From Stenotrophomonas sp. HITSZ_GD (GTDB lineage: Bacteria; Pseudomonadota; Gammaproteobacteria; Xanthomonadales; Xanthomonadaceae): DNA of 64,000 nt. The notes beneath the pieces are model-generated. The model searched no databases, was not told the DNA's origin, and worked only from the letters and a program-made list of their open reading frames with translations. Shown here in pieces: positions 63,464 to 64,000 of this stretch. Position 1 is the stretch's first letter, and the number at the start of each line of letters is the position of its first letter. The translations under genes and the position numbers were made by a program. The DNA lies in contig NZ_JARQXB010000004.1 in NCBI RefSeq assembly GCF_029543105.1, positions 1 through 64,000 of the forward strand, in the 5' to 3' direction.

Positions 63464-63498
63464 GCGGATACCGTGGGGGATTGCGGATGGTCGCCAGT

Positions 63499-63529
63499 AG
63501 ACTACGGTTTTATGACGAACATGTGACGG
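63499..63529 (-). promoter_or_regulatory. Pho box and promoter of phoB
   Basis: On the - strand, CCGTCAC-ATGT-TCGTCAT (complement of 63512-63529) is two 7-bp direct repeats with 4-nt spacing, matching the CTGTCAT Pho-box half site at 5 of 7 positions each. TAGTCT (complement of 63499-63504) follows 7 nt later as the -10. This is the layout of PhoB-activated promoters, where the box replaces the -35. Confidence 0.65.
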
Positions 63530-63542
63530 CGCCGCGGGCCGG

Positions 63543-64000
63543 TCACCGTGACAGCTCAGGGTCGCGGATACCCTGCCGGCGCAGCTCCAGCACGGTCGGC
63601 GTGATGGCCGCGATCCGGGCGTCGACCCGGGCGCGGGTCACGTAGTCCAGGTCCTGGCGCTTGAGCGCCTGCAGCTGGATCAGCGCCTGCTCGGCGCGCC
63701 CGTTCAAGAAGGCGGCCTCGGCATAAGCCTCGCTGGCCCGGTGGGGGTTGCCGGCCAGTTCGCTGGCGCGGGCATAGGCCTGCTGGAACACCGGGTCGTC
63801 GGCGGCGCGCCGGGAAAGCGGCTCCAGGATCTGCTGGGCCCGCCGGCCCGAGGCCGCGGTGGCCTGCTCGTTGAGCAGGCCGGCGTAGGTCAGCACCACC
63901 GGGCGGCTGTCCGGGTGGTCGTGCAGCAACTGCTCGAAGCGCTGGTTGGCCTGCTCGGTCTGGCCGGCCCGGGTCTGCGCTTCGCCCAGGGCCAGGGCGA
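63543..64000 (-). CDS. bepA: BepA-like M48 protease, C-terminal TPR part (5' end outside the window)
   Basis: The last 151 residues or so are seen. They contain TPR-type helices (LGEAQTRAGQTEQANQRFEQL, RPVVLTYAGLL, FQQAYARASELAGN, AYAEAAFLNGRAEQAL) and end in ELRRQGIRDPELSR, as in BepA/YfgC of Xanthomonas. BepA is a periplasmic zinc metalloprotease and chaperone for outer-membrane protein assembly. The HEXXH domain would be upstream, beyond base 64000. An internal start at 63929 is not real; the frame continues to the window edge. Confidence 0.82.
   Translation of the reverse strand, partial: ALALGEAQTRAGQTEQANQRFEQLLHDHPDSRPVVLTYAGLLNEQATAASGRRAQQILEPLSRRAADDPVFQQAYARASELAGNPHRASEAYAEAAFLNGRAEQALIQLQALKRQDLDYVTRARVDARIAAITPTVLELRRQGIRDPELSR

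Overview
The window is a GC-rich (roughly two-thirds G+C) chromosomal stretch from a gammaproteobacterium of the family Xanthomonadaceae, most likely the Lysobacter / Luteimonas / Pseudoxanthomonas / Stenotrophomonas group. This rests on recognising near-Xanthomonas ribosomal proteins, a plant-type (class II) DAHP synthase, the OprO-Sbp-CysTWA sulfate operon, an S46 dipeptidyl peptidase, and the phoB-phoR-ppk-ppx order. There is no prophage, insertion sequence, CRISPR array, rRNA or tRNA gene that I can see. Nearly all of it is ordinary vertically inherited chromosome.

Region 1 (1-14735) is the ribosomal protein supercluster: the 3' end of tuf with its terminator, a promoter/leader region, then the S10, spc and alpha blocks on the + strand (rpsJ to rplQ, including secY and rpoA). 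Genes are mostly separated by 2-18 nt or overlap. Four wider gaps (rpsN-rpsH, rplR-rpsE, secY-rpsM, rpoA-rplQ) carry hairpins, terminator-like structures or -10 elements, so the cluster is probably several overlapping transcripts. rpmJ (L36) is missing from its usual place after secY.

Region 2 (14814-31356) is mixed housekeeping: dsbB, a class II DAHP synthase, an MscS channel, a lipoprotein amidase, a DUF2127 membrane protein, typA, ppiB, mdh, prpE, an unrecognised two-domain protein, a glutathione transferase, a SleB-type cell-wall hydrolase, fadH and a zinc-type alcohol dehydrogenase relative.

Region 3 (31357-44370): ompA, two small exported proteins sharing a C-terminal RFNM...EFDAWMKARG module either side of a pseudouridine synthase, and then kbl and tdh (threonine to glycine) on the - strand. 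These two are separated by a + strand sulfate uptake operon (porin, Sbp, CysT, CysW, CysA) and a TorF-like outer-membrane protein. Between torF and tdh lie two 117-bp palindromic elements in opposite orientation. Their cores are nearly identical, but their stems differ with full compensation. This is the most unusual structure in the window.

Region 4 (44371-64000): a DPP7-type S46 peptidase whose putative promoter contains a 13-G tract, a histidine phosphatase, a MASE2-like GGDEF protein, folC, a double-SPOR protein, cvpA, purF, a DUF455 ferritin-like protein, a REP-like 27-bp inverted repeat, lpxH, a PAP2 phosphatase and a GT4 glycosyltransferase, a small exported protein of unlike composition, and the phosphate block ppx, ppk, phoR, phoB (with a recognisable Pho box). 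It ends inside a bepA-like protease gene.
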